In this document: positions 45,471 through 56,900 of the stretch, piece after piece | How the letters are laid out: each line of letters starts with the position of its first letter | Numbering within the stretch: position 1 is the stretch's first letter | From: Candidatus Endowatersipora endosymbiont of Watersipora subatra | GTDB taxonomy: Bacteria; Pseudomonadota; Alphaproteobacteria; Rhizobiales; Rhizobiaceae | Assembly (NCBI RefSeq): GCF_964026585.1 | Contig: NZ_OZ032160.1 | Coordinates: 620,001 to 684,000 of the forward strand | Reading direction: 5' to 3' | DNA: 64,000 nucleotides | Notes under the pieces: model-generated | Told to the model about the DNA's origin: nothing | What the model saw: only the letters and a program-made list of their open reading frames with translations | Database searches by the model: none | Program-made: the position numbers and the translations under genes

Positions 45471-45777
45471 CTATTCCGCGTCCCTCGATTGTTTTTTTGA
45501 TTAGATGAGAAGATTCATGTGCATCACCTAATCGGCGATAGCGGAAGAATTTTAGAACTGCAACTGTTCCGATAAAGTTAATCAGAGCATAGAGAAGGCC
45601 TATGTCAATAAAATCAGGCCTACCCAACAATAACCCAGAAGTGCCAATGAACAAAACCGTGCAGGTTCCAAATGCGTTCAATGCTAAAACTCGGTCATAA
45701 AGAGTTGGACCAACAAAAAGCCGGATCATGATTATGATCATTGATATCAAAATCGTGAGAGTAATGAAAACAAACAA
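45460..45777 (-). CDS. mnhF: Mrp-like antiporter subunit F
   Basis: A 105-residue MrpF protein with three hydrophobic segments. RLFVGPTLYDRVLALNAFGT and DIGLLYALINFIGTVAVLKFFRYR are family hallmarks. It lies ten bases after mnhE and overlaps mnhG by 11 bases. The C terminus is hydrophilic. Confidence 0.93.
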   Translation of the reverse strand: MFVFITLTILISMIIIMIRLFVGPTLYDRVLALNAFGTCTVLFIGTSGLLLGRPDFIDIGLLYALINFIGTVAVLKFFRYRRLGDAHESSHLIKKTIEGRGIVDD

Positions 45778-45787
45778 TCGATAACAC

Positions 45788-46267
45788 CTATGTAGGGTTA
45801 GACACTAGTTGGGAAACGCGGTTATTCATAGCTATAAGGGTATTTTGATCTATCGCGTCATCGGTAATTACATGAACGAAAAAGAAACTGGGTTCCGTTT
45901 CTACAGTGATTGTACCCGGTGTCATCGTGATAGAGTTAGCGAACAGTACTTTTCCAAGATCTGATTTCTGTGTAGAACTCACTCTAATGAGTCTTTGATT
46001 ATCAGGCAATTGATCACTTAAAATAACTTTAGTCATGATCAAATTAGCTTTTGCGATTTCTATAATCAACCAGACAACATAGCTCAAGATCCCCTTCATC
46101 ATGATAGGGGGCTGATGCTGATCTAACAACCCTAGACTTCGAACAATCCAAACAACCAAACCGCAAGAGATAAACCCCATAAAGATAGTAAGCGGATTGT
46201 ATATTCCAGACATAAGAAGCCAAAGAATGAAAAGTGTTGTAAACAGCACTATACAGCGATTGGTCAT
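45788..46267 (-). CDS. mnhE: Mrp-like antiporter subunit E
   Basis: A 159-residue MrpE protein. Two or three N-terminal helices are followed by a cytoplasmic domain with LGKVLFANSITMTPGTITVE, the MrpE signature. It is the first gene of the antiporter locus; promoter elements must lie in the 168 bases between it and mucR. The order here (E-F-G-A'-B-C-D-D-small-L) differs from the A-G order of classical mrp operons. Confidence 0.92.
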   Translation of the reverse strand: MTNRCIVLFTTLFILWLLMSGIYNPLTIFMGFISCGLVVWIVRSLGLLDQHQPPIMMKGILSYVVWLIIEIAKANLIMTKVILSDQLPDNQRLIRVSSTQKSDLGKVLFANSITMTPGTITVETEPSFFFVHVITDDAIDQNTLIAMNNRVSQLVSNPT

Positions 46268-46435
46268 GGTCCCTGTCGTCCTTATTAAATAGGCAGCATG
46301 GGAATTTATAGAATGATATTCTCATAGTCTCTATCAGTAAATTCAATATCGGTCGATTTTTCAATCGCTATGGTTAATAAATTCAATGAGTGATCGCCCT
46401 ACTGCTACTGAATTGGGAGAATAAAGAATAGGTCT

Positions 46436-46852
46436 TCAAGAACTCCGCTTGCGCCCAAGGCCCATCTGATGAGCAAGTCTTGATCTTTCTTCTGCATATG
46501 CCGGTGCAACCATTGGATAATCGGAAGGTAAGCCCCATTTATCACGATAGGCATCCGGAGAGAGATTGTAATGAGTTTTCAAATGTCTTTTCAAGGACTT
46601 AAATTTTTTGCCATCTTCAAGGCAAACAAGATAATCATATCCCAAGGATTTACGAATTGAAACAGCAGGTTTTTGTTTTTCTCCATCCGAAAACGGTGTT
46701 GTATTCCCTGTTGATTCAATTGCAGAGTAAACATCTTTAATAAGAGCAAACAAATCTGATGGTGCGATCGGATTATTACTAACATAGGCGCTAACTACCT
46801 TGGATGTTAGCTCCAATAAGATCTTATTTTTCTGATTATCAGAGTTTTCCAT
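46436..46852 (-). CDS. mucR: MucR/Ros-family zinc-finger transcriptional regulator
   Basis: A 138-residue MucR/Ros protein. The C-terminal zinc finger is CLEDGKKFKSLKRHLKTHYN, with a single visible Cys, then two His; the first ligand position reads as in MucR homologues (YLVCLEDGK). It is followed by the conserved LSPDAYRDKWGLPSDYPMVAPAYAEERSRLAHQMGLGRK. MucR proteins are nucleoid-like regulators that bind AT-rich DNA and control exopolysaccharide, motility and virulence genes in Hyphomicrobiales, often repressing themselves. The 253 bases upstream are extremely AT-rich, which fits autoregulation. It lies 168 bases upstream of the antiporter genes in the same direction. Confidence 0.95.
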   Translation of the reverse strand: MENSDNQKNKILLELTSKVVSAYVSNNPIAPSDLFALIKDVYSAIESTGNTTPFSDGEKQKPAVSIRKSLGYDYLVCLEDGKKFKSLKRHLKTHYNLSPDAYRDKWGLPSDYPMVAPAYAEERSRLAHQMGLGRKRSS

Positions 46853-47105
46853 CGAAAGGCCCCGTTCGTTAAGAGTAACTTATATCAATTTATTCTCATA
46901 TTTTATAGTTTTAACGAGAATTAAAATACCAAAACTCTAACAAAGGCAAATTATTCCGTTTTAATCATAATAAAAGGAAATAATTCATTGTAATGCTATG
47001 ATCAAATAAAGACTCCTCATATATAGTAAGATTTAGGAAGTTCTTGATAAATACCTAGTAAGAATTATCTATATTTCCCGTTTTAATTTCATCTTTACTA
47101 TATCT

Positions 47106-48713
47106 TTAAATTCTTAACGCCTCTTTAATCATCTTAACTGTCTTCTCTGGACCTAATATTGCTACAAATGAACCAAATCTTGGCCCCTGATTCTGACCAA
47201 GAAGAATTTGATAAAGTGCCTCAAACCATTCACGTAGCCTTTGAAACCCGTGATCTTTACCTACCGAATAAACTTCTGTTTGTAGGTCCTGACTCTTACT
47301 ATGAGGGGGCATTATTGAAAGTCTTTCTGCAAGATCTTCCAGTGCAACACGCTCCCTCGCCGTAGGCCTCCGAAACTGTTGATGAGGTTTTACAAAATCT
47401 TCGAAATAACGAATTGCATAACCAACCATTTCATCGAGTTTTGGATTGTTTTGTGGCGTCGCAGACGCATCATATTTCGAGATAAACCTCCATAATGTTT
47501 TTTTTTCGGAAGCGTTGGACGCACTTACCAGATTAAGAAGCATGGAAAAGGAAATCGGCATCGAAATTATGGGGGGATTGCCAGCATGAATATGCCAAGT
47601 TGGATTCTCTAGTTTAGCGATCGTCTCCACACCATGAACCACAGATAGATGTTGAAAATAGTCATCAACCTGACGAGGAATCACATCAAAATATAACCTT
47701 TTAGCTGTCCTCGGCTTTTGATACATAAACAATGAGAGGCTTTCAGGGAGAGCATAAGTTAACCATTCCTCGATAGAAAGGCCATTTCCTTTAGACTTGG
47801 AAATTTTTTCACCCTTTTCATCAAGAAATAATTCAAAAACAAAATGCTCAGGTGCGTTGCCACCCAGAATACAGCAAATTTTGTCATAGACTTTGCCGTT
47901 TATTTCGTGATCTTTACCATACATCTCAAAATCGATCCCCAGAGCAGCCCATCGCATCCCGAAGTCAGGCTTCCATTGCATTTTCACGTGTCCGCCGGTT
48001 ATCGGTAGTGTTACCTCTTCTCCGTCCTCATCATCAAATGTAATTGTGCCAGATTCAGCATCTACTTTCTTCATAGGTACGTAAAGAATCTGGCCAGATT
48101 TAGGAGAAATAGGTAAGAAGGGACTATAAGTCTCTTGTCGTTCGGCCCCGAGTGTTGGTAAGATGACATCCATAATTTCTTGGTATTTTTGGGCTGCAAC
48201 CTTGAGAATGTGATCAAAACGACCTGAAGTATAATATTCAGTGGCACTTGCAAATTCGTAAGAAAATCCAAAATGATCTAGAAAAGATCTTAGTTGGGCA
48301 TTGTTATGATGAGCAAAACTTTTATATCCCATCCCAAAAGGATCGGGAACCTGAGTCAGGGGTTTACCAAGATGCTTTTCGATAACATGTTTGTTAGGAA
48401 TATTATCGGGTACTTTACGCATCCCATCCATATCGTCAGAAAAGCAAATGAGCCGAACAGCAACTTTGTCTTCTGTCAAAAGCCGAAAGGCATTGACAAT
48501 CATTGACGTCCTTGTCACCTCACAAAATGTCCCGATATGAGGCAATCCGGAGGGACCATATCCGGTCTCGAATATCACCTCATCAGGATATCGATCATAC
48601 TGATAGCGTTTGACAAGTTTTCTTGCCTCCTGAAATGGCCATGCTCTGCTTAAATGCGCAGCTTCAATCATTTCAGATGATATCTCTAGAGGCGGAAAAT
48701 CTTTATTTTTCAT
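47106..48713 (-). CDS. lysK: Class I lysyl-tRNA synthetase
   Basis: A 535-residue class I (archaeal-type) LysRS, typical of alphaproteobacteria in place of the class II enzyme. The HIGH-equivalent HIGT is at residues 59-62 in [13 protein letters not shown], and the KMSKS loop reads KISKSKGNG. It charges tRNA-Lys. The C-terminal anticodon-binding part (about 380-535) looks complete. The start is ATG 48713. It is probably transcribed alone. Confidence 0.96.
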   Translation of the reverse strand: MKNKDFPPLEISSEMIEAAHLSRAWPFQEARKLVKRYQYDRYPDEVIFETGYGPSGLPHIGTFCEVTRTSMIVNAFRLLTEDKVAVRLICFSDDMDGMRKVPDNIPNKHVIEKHLGKPLTQVPDPFGMGYKSFAHHNNAQLRSFLDHFGFSYEFASATEYYTSGRFDHILKVAAQKYQEIMDVILPTLGAERQETYSPFLPISPKSGQILYVPMKKVDAESGTITFDDEDGEEVTLPITGGHVKMQWKPDFGMRWAALGIDFEMYGKDHEINGKVYDKICCILGGNAPEHFVFELFLDEKGEKISKSKGNGLSIEEWLTYALPESLSLFMYQKPRTAKRLYFDVIPRQVDDYFQHLSVVHGVETIAKLENPTWHIHAGNPPIISMPISFSMLLNLVSASNASEKKTLWRFISKYDASATPQNNPKLDEMVGYAIRYFEDFVKPHQQFRRPTARERVALEDLAERLSIMPPHSKSQDLQTEVYSVGKDHGFQRLREWFEALYQILLGQNQGPRFGSFVAILGPEKTVKMIKEALRI

Positions 48714-48860
48714 TTATATAACGAAGTTATCTTGTTTGTCATGAGAGCAAGATGACATAAGAAGATAAGACACTAAGAGTCATCGTTTGATACTCATCAG
48801 ACAAAAACCATATCCAATCTTGAATATGAAAAAAGAAAAACACCTTTTTAAAGTATAAAT

Positions 48861-48937
<77 letters not shown>

Positions 48938-49087
48938 TCACACTTCATTTCCTAACATTCAAGCCGAAAATCAAGGATATGATCAGCTGATTTTTCAAAA
49001 ACCAGAAGAAAACAATTTGAATCCTATAACCTTTCTTGCTACTTGGAAAGTACTTAAATTATAAATAAAAGTTATTTTATATAAATT

Positions 49088-49966
49088 TTAGTTTACGATC
49101 ATGGTCCCGGCACCATGATCAGTGAAGAGTTCTAGCAAAAGAGCATGTGGCACCTTGCCATTGACGATAACAACAGCTTCAACACCACAGTTTAAGGCTT
49201 CAATGCAGGTTTCTACTTTCGGAATCATACCCCCATAGATTAGTCCACCCTCAATCATAGAACGCGCTTCCTTAATTGAAAGGTGTTTAATGATTTTACT
49301 ATCTTGATCTAATACACCCGGTACATCAGTGAGGAATAACAACCGTTCTGCGTCTATAGCAGCGGCAATGGCACCTGCAAAGGTATCTGCATTGACATTA
49401 TAAGTTTCACCATCCTCCCCTAAGGCTACAGGCGCAATGATGGGAATCAGACCTGACCCTACAACCTTGTTGAGGACTTCAACATCAACTATTTTAGGTT
49501 TCCCAACAAAGCCTAAATCAATGACTTGTTCAACACAGCTGTTGGGATCACGATGGTGCCAGAGTTCCTTAGTTACTGTGACCATATTACCATCTTTACC
49601 ACACAAACCAATCGCTCGAGCACCTTCGGTGTTAAAATTCGCTACGATGCCTTTGTTGATTGATCCTGCTAAAATCATTTCAACAATTTCAATTGTTTCT
49701 TTGTCCGTTACTCTAAGACCACCACAAAATTTGCTTTTTATTCCCATCCGACTCAACATGGTGGCAATCTGCGGACCGCCACCATGGACTACGACCGTTT
49801 GGATCCCCGATTGATGAAGCAGCGCAACATCACGAGCAAATACCTTACCTAGGCTTACATCTACCATAGCATGCCCACCATATTTTATCACAACGGTTTT
49901 ACCCTCATATCTCCGCATATAAGGTAATGCGTTTGACAACAAAAGAGCCTGCTCACTCCTAACCAT
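49088..49966 (-). CDS. argB: N-acetylglutamate kinase
   Basis: A 292-residue amino-acid kinase from ATG 49966; a TTG at 49990 would give 300 residues. [10 protein letters not shown] is the phosphate-binding loop, [18 protein letters not shown] binds substrate, and [12 protein letters not shown] and [15 protein letters not shown] are conserved. It phosphorylates N-acetylglutamate in arginine synthesis, and the length and N-terminal helix suit the arginine-sensitive hexameric type. It is separate from argD-argF. In relatives I recall a ysxC/yihA GTPase gene upstream; here trxA is upstream. Confidence 0.94.
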   Translation of the reverse strand: MVRSEQALLLSNALPYMRRYEGKTVVIKYGGHAMVDVSLGKVFARDVALLHQSGIQTVVVHGGGPQIATMLSRMGIKSKFCGGLRVTDKETIEIVEMILAGSINKGIVANFNTEGARAIGLCGKDGNMVTVTKELWHHRDPNSCVEQVIDLGFVGKPKIVDVEVLNKVVGSGLIPIIAPVALGEDGETYNVNADTFAGAIAAAIDAERLLFLTDVPGVLDQDSKIIKHLSIKEARSMIEGGLIYGGMIPKVETCIEALNCGVEAVVIVNGKVPHALLLELFTDHGAGTMIVN

Positions 49967-50061
49967 CTGAGATCTTTTTTGAGTACTCAAATTGTCTATC
50001 TAATTCAGAAAAATAGATGGATGAGTAATTGAGAAACATAGAACTTCTCTCTGATTCTACA

Positions 50062-50382
50062 TCATATTTCACTAGAGATCCAAGCAGATAACTGACTCTT
50101 AGAGCCTGCGCCCACTCGAATAGAAACAGGCTGCCCGTCTTTGAAGATGAAGAGAGTAGGAATGGAGCGGACACGATATTGTGAAGCTAAATCAGGATTT
50201 TTGTCTATATTGACCTTGACAACTTTGATATCTCGACTCCTTTCATAAGAAATCTCCTCCAGAGTTTTTGCGATCCGTTTACACGGTCCGCACCATTCTG
50301 CCCCAAAATCAACAAGAACAGGCAGATCTGAACTCAGGACGTCAGACTCAAAACTGCAGTCATCTATGCTTATCGTTGACAT
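50062..50382 (-). CDS. trxA: Thioredoxin
   Basis: A 106-residue thioredoxin with the WCGPC active site in LVDFGAEWCGPCKRIAKTL and the cis-proline loop VRSIPTLFIFKDG. ATG 50382 (MSTISIDD) matches the family start; ATGs at 50394 and 50406 lie upstream in frame. It is a cytosolic disulfide reductant. It follows addA by about 55 bases, and addB-addA-trxA is a Hyphomicrobiales cluster that usually ends with folC, absent here. Confidence 0.95.
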   Translation of the reverse strand: MSTISIDDCSFESDVLSSDLPVLVDFGAEWCGPCKRIAKTLEEISYERSRDIKVVKVNIDKNPDLASQYRVRSIPTLFIFKDGQPVSIRVGAGSKSQLSAWISSEI

Positions 50383-50437
50383 TATAGTTTCCATTGCGAT
50401 GTTCATTAAGCTTCTTAATAGGGCTAAAGAAACGATT

Positions 50438-53400
50438 TCAGTTGGTCAATTGGTCAACCAATTCCTCCATCGAGAACGTTTCATAAGCTTGATCTAATAT
50501 GACATTCGGCAATCGCATCACAATACGATTGGGTCTTGCATGAATCCAGATCAATGCACAATTGACTACCTTCCCTGGATAAAGAGGTTGAATAAGCGAA
50601 CGGTAGATTGCCATTTGTGTTAGGTACTCTTTCGCAACCCTGTCCGGCGATTCAGGAACCAATCTACCAATTTTAAAATCTAACAAGTGAACATCATTAC
50701 CTAAAATAGAAATTCGATCAATATTACCAGATACTGCTCGTGGACCCGATGAGAGATCAATGGTTCCCATAACCGATACTTCAGCGCGGCTTGTTAATGG
50801 ATGAAAATAACATTTAAGATCAGGAGATTCAATAATATTAATGACTGTTGAAGCCATTTCTAAACGCTCCTTTTCTTCTAACTCAGGGCAGATAGAAGAA
50901 AGATAATTGAAGGAAAATGACGGTCTCTCCCTAGAATCTATATCTGGTAAGAGCTGAAATAGACGATGTACGATAATACCACGGCGACGAGGATTGTCAT
51001 TGCTTTTGATATCCTTTTCCTTCAGGAAATTCAGTAAAGAAGATATTTTATCATCTGATCCATCAATTAGTGACTGTGTACTTGATGGAGATAAAGGTTT
51101 TGAAGGGCTCTTTTCACGGGGTGGTTCATACTTTATCCAATGAGGAAGTGCATTCCGTTTTAAAAACGGCTGTGATTGATCTAAGGTTGAAGAGGTGTAA
51201 GGATTTGATATTTGAGGACAAATCTGCCAACGGTGAGAGTAGATCATTCCACTCTCATCTCTAACTTTCTTCGTCTTTGGGCCCAAAACATTTAACACCA
51301 TTGTATGCCAATTGGGCATCTTAGGTTTTGGAGTTCCTTCGTAGCCGCAAATAATTAGGCGGTCTTTTGCCCTTGTCATACCAACATATAAAAGCCGGCG
51401 ATATTCATCTTCGGCATCTTCTTTCAATTGTTTCTTTGCTGCCAATGTTACATCATTATGCCATTGACTCTTTGGCAACCACAAATATCCACCTAGATCA
51501 GAATCCGAATTTGTCATCCCCCATTTATAAAATGATGTTGACTTCTCATGTTGAAAAGATGGGCTTCCTTTATCAACAAGAAAAACAACAGGGGCTTCTA
51601 GCCCTTTGGCAGCATGGACTGTCATAATCCGAACTTCTCCCCTTTTCTGATCAAATTCACGTTTTATTTCTGGTGCCTTTTGTTTCACGGCTTCAACAAA
51701 AGCCTGTAATCCAGCAATTTCCTCTTTTTCATATTCTAAGGTAAGCATGAGAAAAGCATCCAGAACGTCGTTGGCTTCATAACCTAATCGTGTCAAAATC
51801 TTTTGACGCCCTTTATCTCGACCTAAAAGTAATGCATAAAATTCATAAACGGGCATTTTCCATGCTCTCTTCATCCAACATCGAAGCCTGTCAACAACAC
51901 AGCTATAAAAAGGATCATTAGAATGTTGTATAAGAGATTCATACAGACTCCCTTTTCGATGAGAAGCAACCGTGAATAATTGTTCTTCATTGAAACCAAT
52001 AAGCGGGCTTTTTAATAATACAGCAAGAGATAAATCATCTTCTGGCATAAGAACAAATGAAGCAAGTGAGAGAAGATCTTGAGTCGCTATATGATCTATT
52101 AACTTCAGTCTATCAGAACCAGCAACAGGAATGTTCGCATTCTTCAAATATCTCGTCAACGCCAATGTAAAACGGTCACGCGCTCGTACTAGAACAATTA
52201 TATCACCTGGCTGAATTCGTTTTTGAGTCGTCTCGCAGAATTCTGCGGTGCGCAACCAATTGCTGATCTGGACTGCAATCTTTTTAGCTAAAATATCAGC
52301 TTGATGCTTATTGCTATTGAGATCAACCGATTCATGCCATTCACCAGGTGAGATTCCTTTTTCTCCCTGAGTCCTCGGCCAAATGTCTACCTGTCCCGAT
52401 GAGAATTGACGATGAGCAGAATGAGGGATGAAATCACCATCAAAGGTCACTCCCTTCCTGTTTTCTGGGACAGAAAAAACCGCATTTACCGCTTGCAAAA
52501 TATCCGGTGTTGAACGAAAGGAACGGTTTAGAGATATAGAAGAAAATCCTTGTTTGGAAGAGATGGCCTTGTCTTCAATCCATTTCTTATTTTCATAAAA
52601 CAGTTTGGGATGGGCGCCTTGGAAAGAATAGATGGATTGTTTTTCATCCCCTACAGCAAAAATAGTACGTCGATCTGTTCTTGCACTTTCTCCGGAAAAA
52701 AATTCCTCTACCAGCGCTCTGATAATCTTCCATTGCCCTGGACTCGTGTCTTGCGCCTCATCAAGAAGAATATGATTAACACCTCTATCAAGTTGATAAA
52801 GGATCCACGCACGCGACGGTGAGCGCAATAGATTTGCTGTAGAGCTGATCAAATCGTCGTAATCAAGAAGACCCTGTTTCCGTTTCAGGGATTGATAGTG
52901 GTTCATCAAATCATGAGCTATAAAAAATAAGGCTTCACTTCCTTCAATTATGAGATACAAGTTCACCCTTTTTTTTGCCTCAATAAGACGGAATCCTTCA
53001 TTAAAGAAACGATTTTCTAGATCAGGAAAAAGTTTCTTGATATCAGTAGTACACAATCGAGAATAGTCTCGAAGACTTCCATCTGATTTTAAAAAAATAT
53101 CACTTAAGGCAGTCCATCGCTGTTTCACATTCGTACTGTTGAAAAAGATATGCAATCGATTCGCTAAATTCTCGTTACTTGATTTATCTGAGAGAGCACA
53201 TTGCATAGATAGTTCTTTAAGTTCTGTTTTAGAAAATAGGCATCCATCAACTGCGGACTCATACAATTCATCAAGCGTATTATATTCAAGAAAGTTAAAT
53301 TTTTGATGTGCAAAACGTGTAAATGATTCTACACCACCAACTGACTGTAACCAGCTGCCGACTTCATGATAACGAGCGATAAGTTCTTTTAATGCCTCTT

Positions 53401-53968
53401 TTACCTTAAGATCACTCGCCATCTTCAGAGCTATTTTTAGATGATCACGAGATGATAATTGTTCAAATATCGCTCGTCGGGACCGTTCTAAAAGCTCTCT
53501 TTGCTGATTCTCATCCATAACAGAGAAATTGCCAGGAACATTGGCTTCAATCGGAAATTGGTGCAGTAAAGCTTCACAAAAAGCATGGATCGTCTGGATT
53601 TTTAGACCACCAGGTGTTTCAAGTGCTCTAGAAAATAACGTGCGAGCATGAAGAAGTATGTCATTTGATGGCTCATTAGTTAAAACCATGCGGAGCTGAT
53701 CTTTAAGTATATCCTCTTCACATGTAGCCCAACGACCAAGAGTTTCAAAAATTCGATGAGTCATTTCACTAGCTGCAGCTTTTGTGAAAGTAAGACAGAG
53801 AATACGAGATGAATCACAATCATCGAGCAAAAGACGAACAACTCTTTGAGTGAGAACATGGGTTTTTCCTGAACCTGCATTGGCAGAAACCCAGACTGAA
53901 TTCGAAGGATCATATGCTAATGTCTGCTGTTGTAAGGTATGAAGATCAATATTATGATCTGCATTCAT
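50438..53968 (-). CDS. addA: Double-strand break repair helicase AddA
   Basis: A 1176-residue UvrD/RecB-like helicase-nuclease. Motif I is SANAGSGKTHVLTQRV, motif II is LLDEAQDTSPGQW, GDEKQSIYSFQGA is motif III, and helicase motifs V-VI are at VMTVHAAKGLEAPVVFL and RRLLYVGMTRAKDRLIICG. The C-terminal nuclease domain has HLLDFKIGR. With AddB it processes DNA ends for RecA loading. ATG 53968 lies five bases after the addB stop; the frame is open to 53995 inside addB. Confidence 0.95.
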   Translation of the reverse strand: MNADHNIDLHTLQQQTLAYDPSNSVWVSANAGSGKTHVLTQRVVRLLLDDCDSSRILCLTFTKAAASEMTHRIFETLGRWATCEEDILKDQLRMVLTNEPSNDILLHARTLFSRALETPGGLKIQTIHAFCEALLHQFPIEANVPGNFSVMDENQQRELLERSRRAIFEQLSSRDHLKIALKMASDLKVKEALKELIARYHEVGSWLQSVGGVESFTRFAHQKFNFLEYNTLDELYESAVDGCLFSKTELKELSMQCALSDKSSNENLANRLHIFFNSTNVKQRWTALSDIFLKSDGSLRDYSRLCTTDIKKLFPDLENRFFNEGFRLIEAKKRVNLYLIIEGSEALFFIAHDLMNHYQSLKRKQGLLDYDDLISSTANLLRSPSRAWILYQLDRGVNHILLDEAQDTSPGQWKIIRALVEEFFSGESARTDRRTIFAVGDEKQSIYSFQGAHPKLFYENKKWIEDKAISSKQGFSSISLNRSFRSTPDILQAVNAVFSVPENRKGVTFDGDFIPHSAHRQFSSGQVDIWPRTQGEKGISPGEWHESVDLNSNKHQADILAKKIAVQISNWLRTAEFCETTQKRIQPGDIIVLVRARDRFTLALTRYLKNANIPVAGSDRLKLIDHIATQDLLSLASFVLMPEDDLSLAVLLKSPLIGFNEEQLFTVASHRKGSLYESLIQHSNDPFYSCVVDRLRCWMKRAWKMPVYEFYALLLGRDKGRQKILTRLGYEANDVLDAFLMLTLEYEKEEIAGLQAFVEAVKQKAPEIKREFDQKRGEVRIMTVHAAKGLEAPVVFLVDKGSPSFQHEKSTSFYKWGMTNSDSDLGGYLWLPKSQWHNDVTLAAKKQLKEDAEDEYRRLLYVGMTRAKDRLIICGYEGTPKPKMPNWHTMVLNVLGPKTKKVRDESGMIYSHRWQICPQISNPYTSSTLDQSQPFLKRNALPHWIKYEPPREKSPSKPLSPSSTQSLIDGSDDKISSLLNFLKEKDIKSNDNPRRRGIIVHRLFQLLPDIDSRERPSFSFNYLSSICPELEEKERLEMASTVINIIESPDLKCYFHPLTSRAEVSVMGTIDLSSGPRAVSGNIDRISILGNDVHLLDFKIGRLVPESPDRVAKEYLTQMAIYRSLIQPLYPGKVVNCALIWIHARPNRIVMRLPNVILDQAYETFSMEELVDQLTN

Positions 53969-53972
53969 TATT

Positions 53973-56900
53973 CTATTCGTCCTTAATCTCTCCATTTATC
54001 GACCACTCTCGAACGCGAGCCAGATGGTCGTAGTCATCTGGCCATCGCTGACCCTGAATCAAGCGCGCTTTTGACAAATAGGGTTGATTAGGATTATTAT
54101 AGGCCTTGATCTGAGTTCTCAGTTTTTCAAGAACTTGATAAGACAGTTGATTGGCAGAAAGGTTTTTCTGTCCATACGTTAGGCCATCAATCCTAATTTC
54201 ACCATTAGGACATAGACGTACATAACTTAATTCTTCAACAGAACGAATCCCTAGGGACTTGAAAGCACCTGCATAAACCATCAAAGCTTCCAATGGTAGT
54301 TGAGGAGATTCAAGCTGTTTCACCGATTTCTTAGTTGGTCTTTGACTGGTTTTATAGTCAATAATTTCAACACCACCGCCGATCTTAACATCAATACGAT
54401 CAACCTTGCCTTTCAGAACAAAACCACTTTCCAATTGCATCTTGCCATAAATTTCGACATAGGAATCGATAATTCGTTGTCGTTGAGATTCATCCCATAA
54501 TTGAAAATTGTTCAAAATTTCTTCAAAGTGGATCCACCAAAGATTGTACTGATCTCTCCTGATATTCGCTCTATCAAAATGCTTTTTCATGAGCCTCTGT
54601 AATCGATCTTCACATAAGGGTTCAGTCGTCTGAGATCTCAAAAGAGATAAATCTTCCAAAATAGCATGATAAAGAATACCTTTTTCACGGTCCTGGTCCT
54701 TTTCCTGAGGGATCAATGATCCAAGCGGACGAAGTTTCAAGATATGACGCGCGTAGATGACGTAAGGGTCTTCTATCCAAGATTGAATCTCAGTCACGGA
54801 TAAACTCATAGGCCGATCGTGAACAGGAGGCTTCGGTGCAGGTTGTGATATCAATTTTCCTTGCCCCTGCGGTTGATCTATCTGATCAGCCCAATCCATA
54901 AATCGGGTTCCTTTTTTCCGCATTGCATTAACGGATTCCTCACCTCCAAGCAAACATATGCGTTGGACCCAGCGAGAAGGAACTGAAGGCGTATTTCTTA
55001 AATTTTTAGAGAGGGAAAGAATAATATCCTCAATACCCATCAACATTTGGAAATCGTGAGCGGCTAAACCGATGAGTCTGTCAGGTGATGGCAAGAAGAG
55101 TTCTGACTTTTGGGAACGTGATAGAAAAGGATCATTCTGAGTAACAACGGGCCATCTTTTCTCATTCAGACCTCCCAAAACTACACGATCGTATTGCTGC
55201 AATCTTGCCTCAATCGGACTGAGTATCGACAATCGAGAGCAATTGGTCTCTACCAAACGAACCATTCTCTTTGATAAAAGAGAATCAACAATTTTTGGCC
55301 ATTCGATAGACGATACAACAAAAGAGCCATCGCAATCCAGCATCTCAGCAAGAAATTGATATAAGGCTTTACCACATTCATCATCATAGATATGATTTAA
55401 ACTATCTTGATTTGTTCGTCCACATGCTTCAACTTTCTGGATGGTTGATAGTGCAAGATTTGATAAGGTTTTAATTTCATTTTCGGTTTCTGGAAAGATA
55501 GCGGCCACCTGTTTTGCTAGTATAGCAGCATTCTCCCAATCTGCCGTCGAAATTTTCGAAAAAGAAAAGTGATTCTCTTTAGTGATCTTTGATTTCGCTT
55601 TTGCTAAGCGGCTGGGTACTTCATGAGGTCTGATAGGATTTGCGAAATTACGAAAAACAGTTAGCTCAAGCGTGATAGCTCCACGAATATGAGTTTCGGC
55701 CGGTAACCCAAAGTAGGAAAAAGGATGTTTAAGAAGACTGACTAACGCTATAGGATCTGATCGTGAAAAGGCAACATGAACAATCAGTTGAAGAAATTGG
55801 CCCTGTGGTAAATTTCTTAATTCCATACCTGTTGAATTATCACATTCAAGACCCAATCGTTTCAGTTCAGATCTAACCCTGCGTGCTAAATTTCGGTCAG
55901 GTGTTATCAAGGCTACTGTTTTTGAAGGCGATTCCAAAGTCTCTCGAAGAGCCAGGGCCAGGGCCAGAGCTTCTTGATGTTCACTAGAAGCTTCAATTAA
56001 AGCAACATTAGAAAGAGCTTCTTGACGTTGTTTACTAGAACATTGTAATAGGAATTCTTGCCATCGATCGGTCGAAAAGGAAGGACGAAGGGCCTCGCTG
56101 ACAAGATGTTCTCTGACTCTTGCTGATTTTTTGTCTACAGTTCCAATGTGATTTACTTCGTCAATTGATATCTTTAAATAAGAGAGTAAGCGTTTTAATC
56201 CAAATTGTGGATGTGCTGGTTCACTTTTTCTAGAATCATTATCTTCATTTAAATCGATTTTATCCCAGGTTTCTCGATCCATATCACGATCGAGTCCTGG
56301 CAAAATTACTAGACCTTTCTCCATGTTTGCAATAGTTTTGAGTAGCTTTGCTGTCGCAGGTATCGATCCAGTAGAGCCAGCAGCGATGACTACCTCCAAT
56401 TGAGGGTCTTGGTTGCGATAGATTGCGGCCTGATGATGAAGAGCTTTTGTACGTATTATATTAGGATCACACAATCCCCTTTCATTAAGATAATCTGGCC
56501 AAGCTTTGATAGCAATTTTTAAAAGCTTTAAAGTCACTTTCCACCATTCAGCGTGTTCATCGGGGACAAATTCCTCGAGGCGAGACCAGTCCAACTCCTC
56601 GGTCATCACTATATCGATCAATCGAGCGAGATCGTCGGCAAAAAATACAGCATCAGCCATTGAGGATGGCATGATAATTTCGGCTCCTTCATAAAGAGAT
56701 TGCTGTTTTTGATTCAATATGGTTGCCCAAGAATGAATTAAACGGCCCAAAATTAGTTGCCTATCAATCAAACTAACAGAGACATGATTCAAACTGCTCT
56801 GATCCGTAAATAGAAACGTCTCTTCTTGAGGTTCACTCAGTGCCCTTATATTAGGCAAAACTGCAGAGTTTGAATCCAATTTTGAGAGAATTTCTCCTTG

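Noticed and set aside
49437..49814. 125-residue plus-strand ORF antisense to argB
   Set aside because: It is fully contained in argB, has no motif, and has Ser/Pro/Thr-rich composition typical of an antisense frame.
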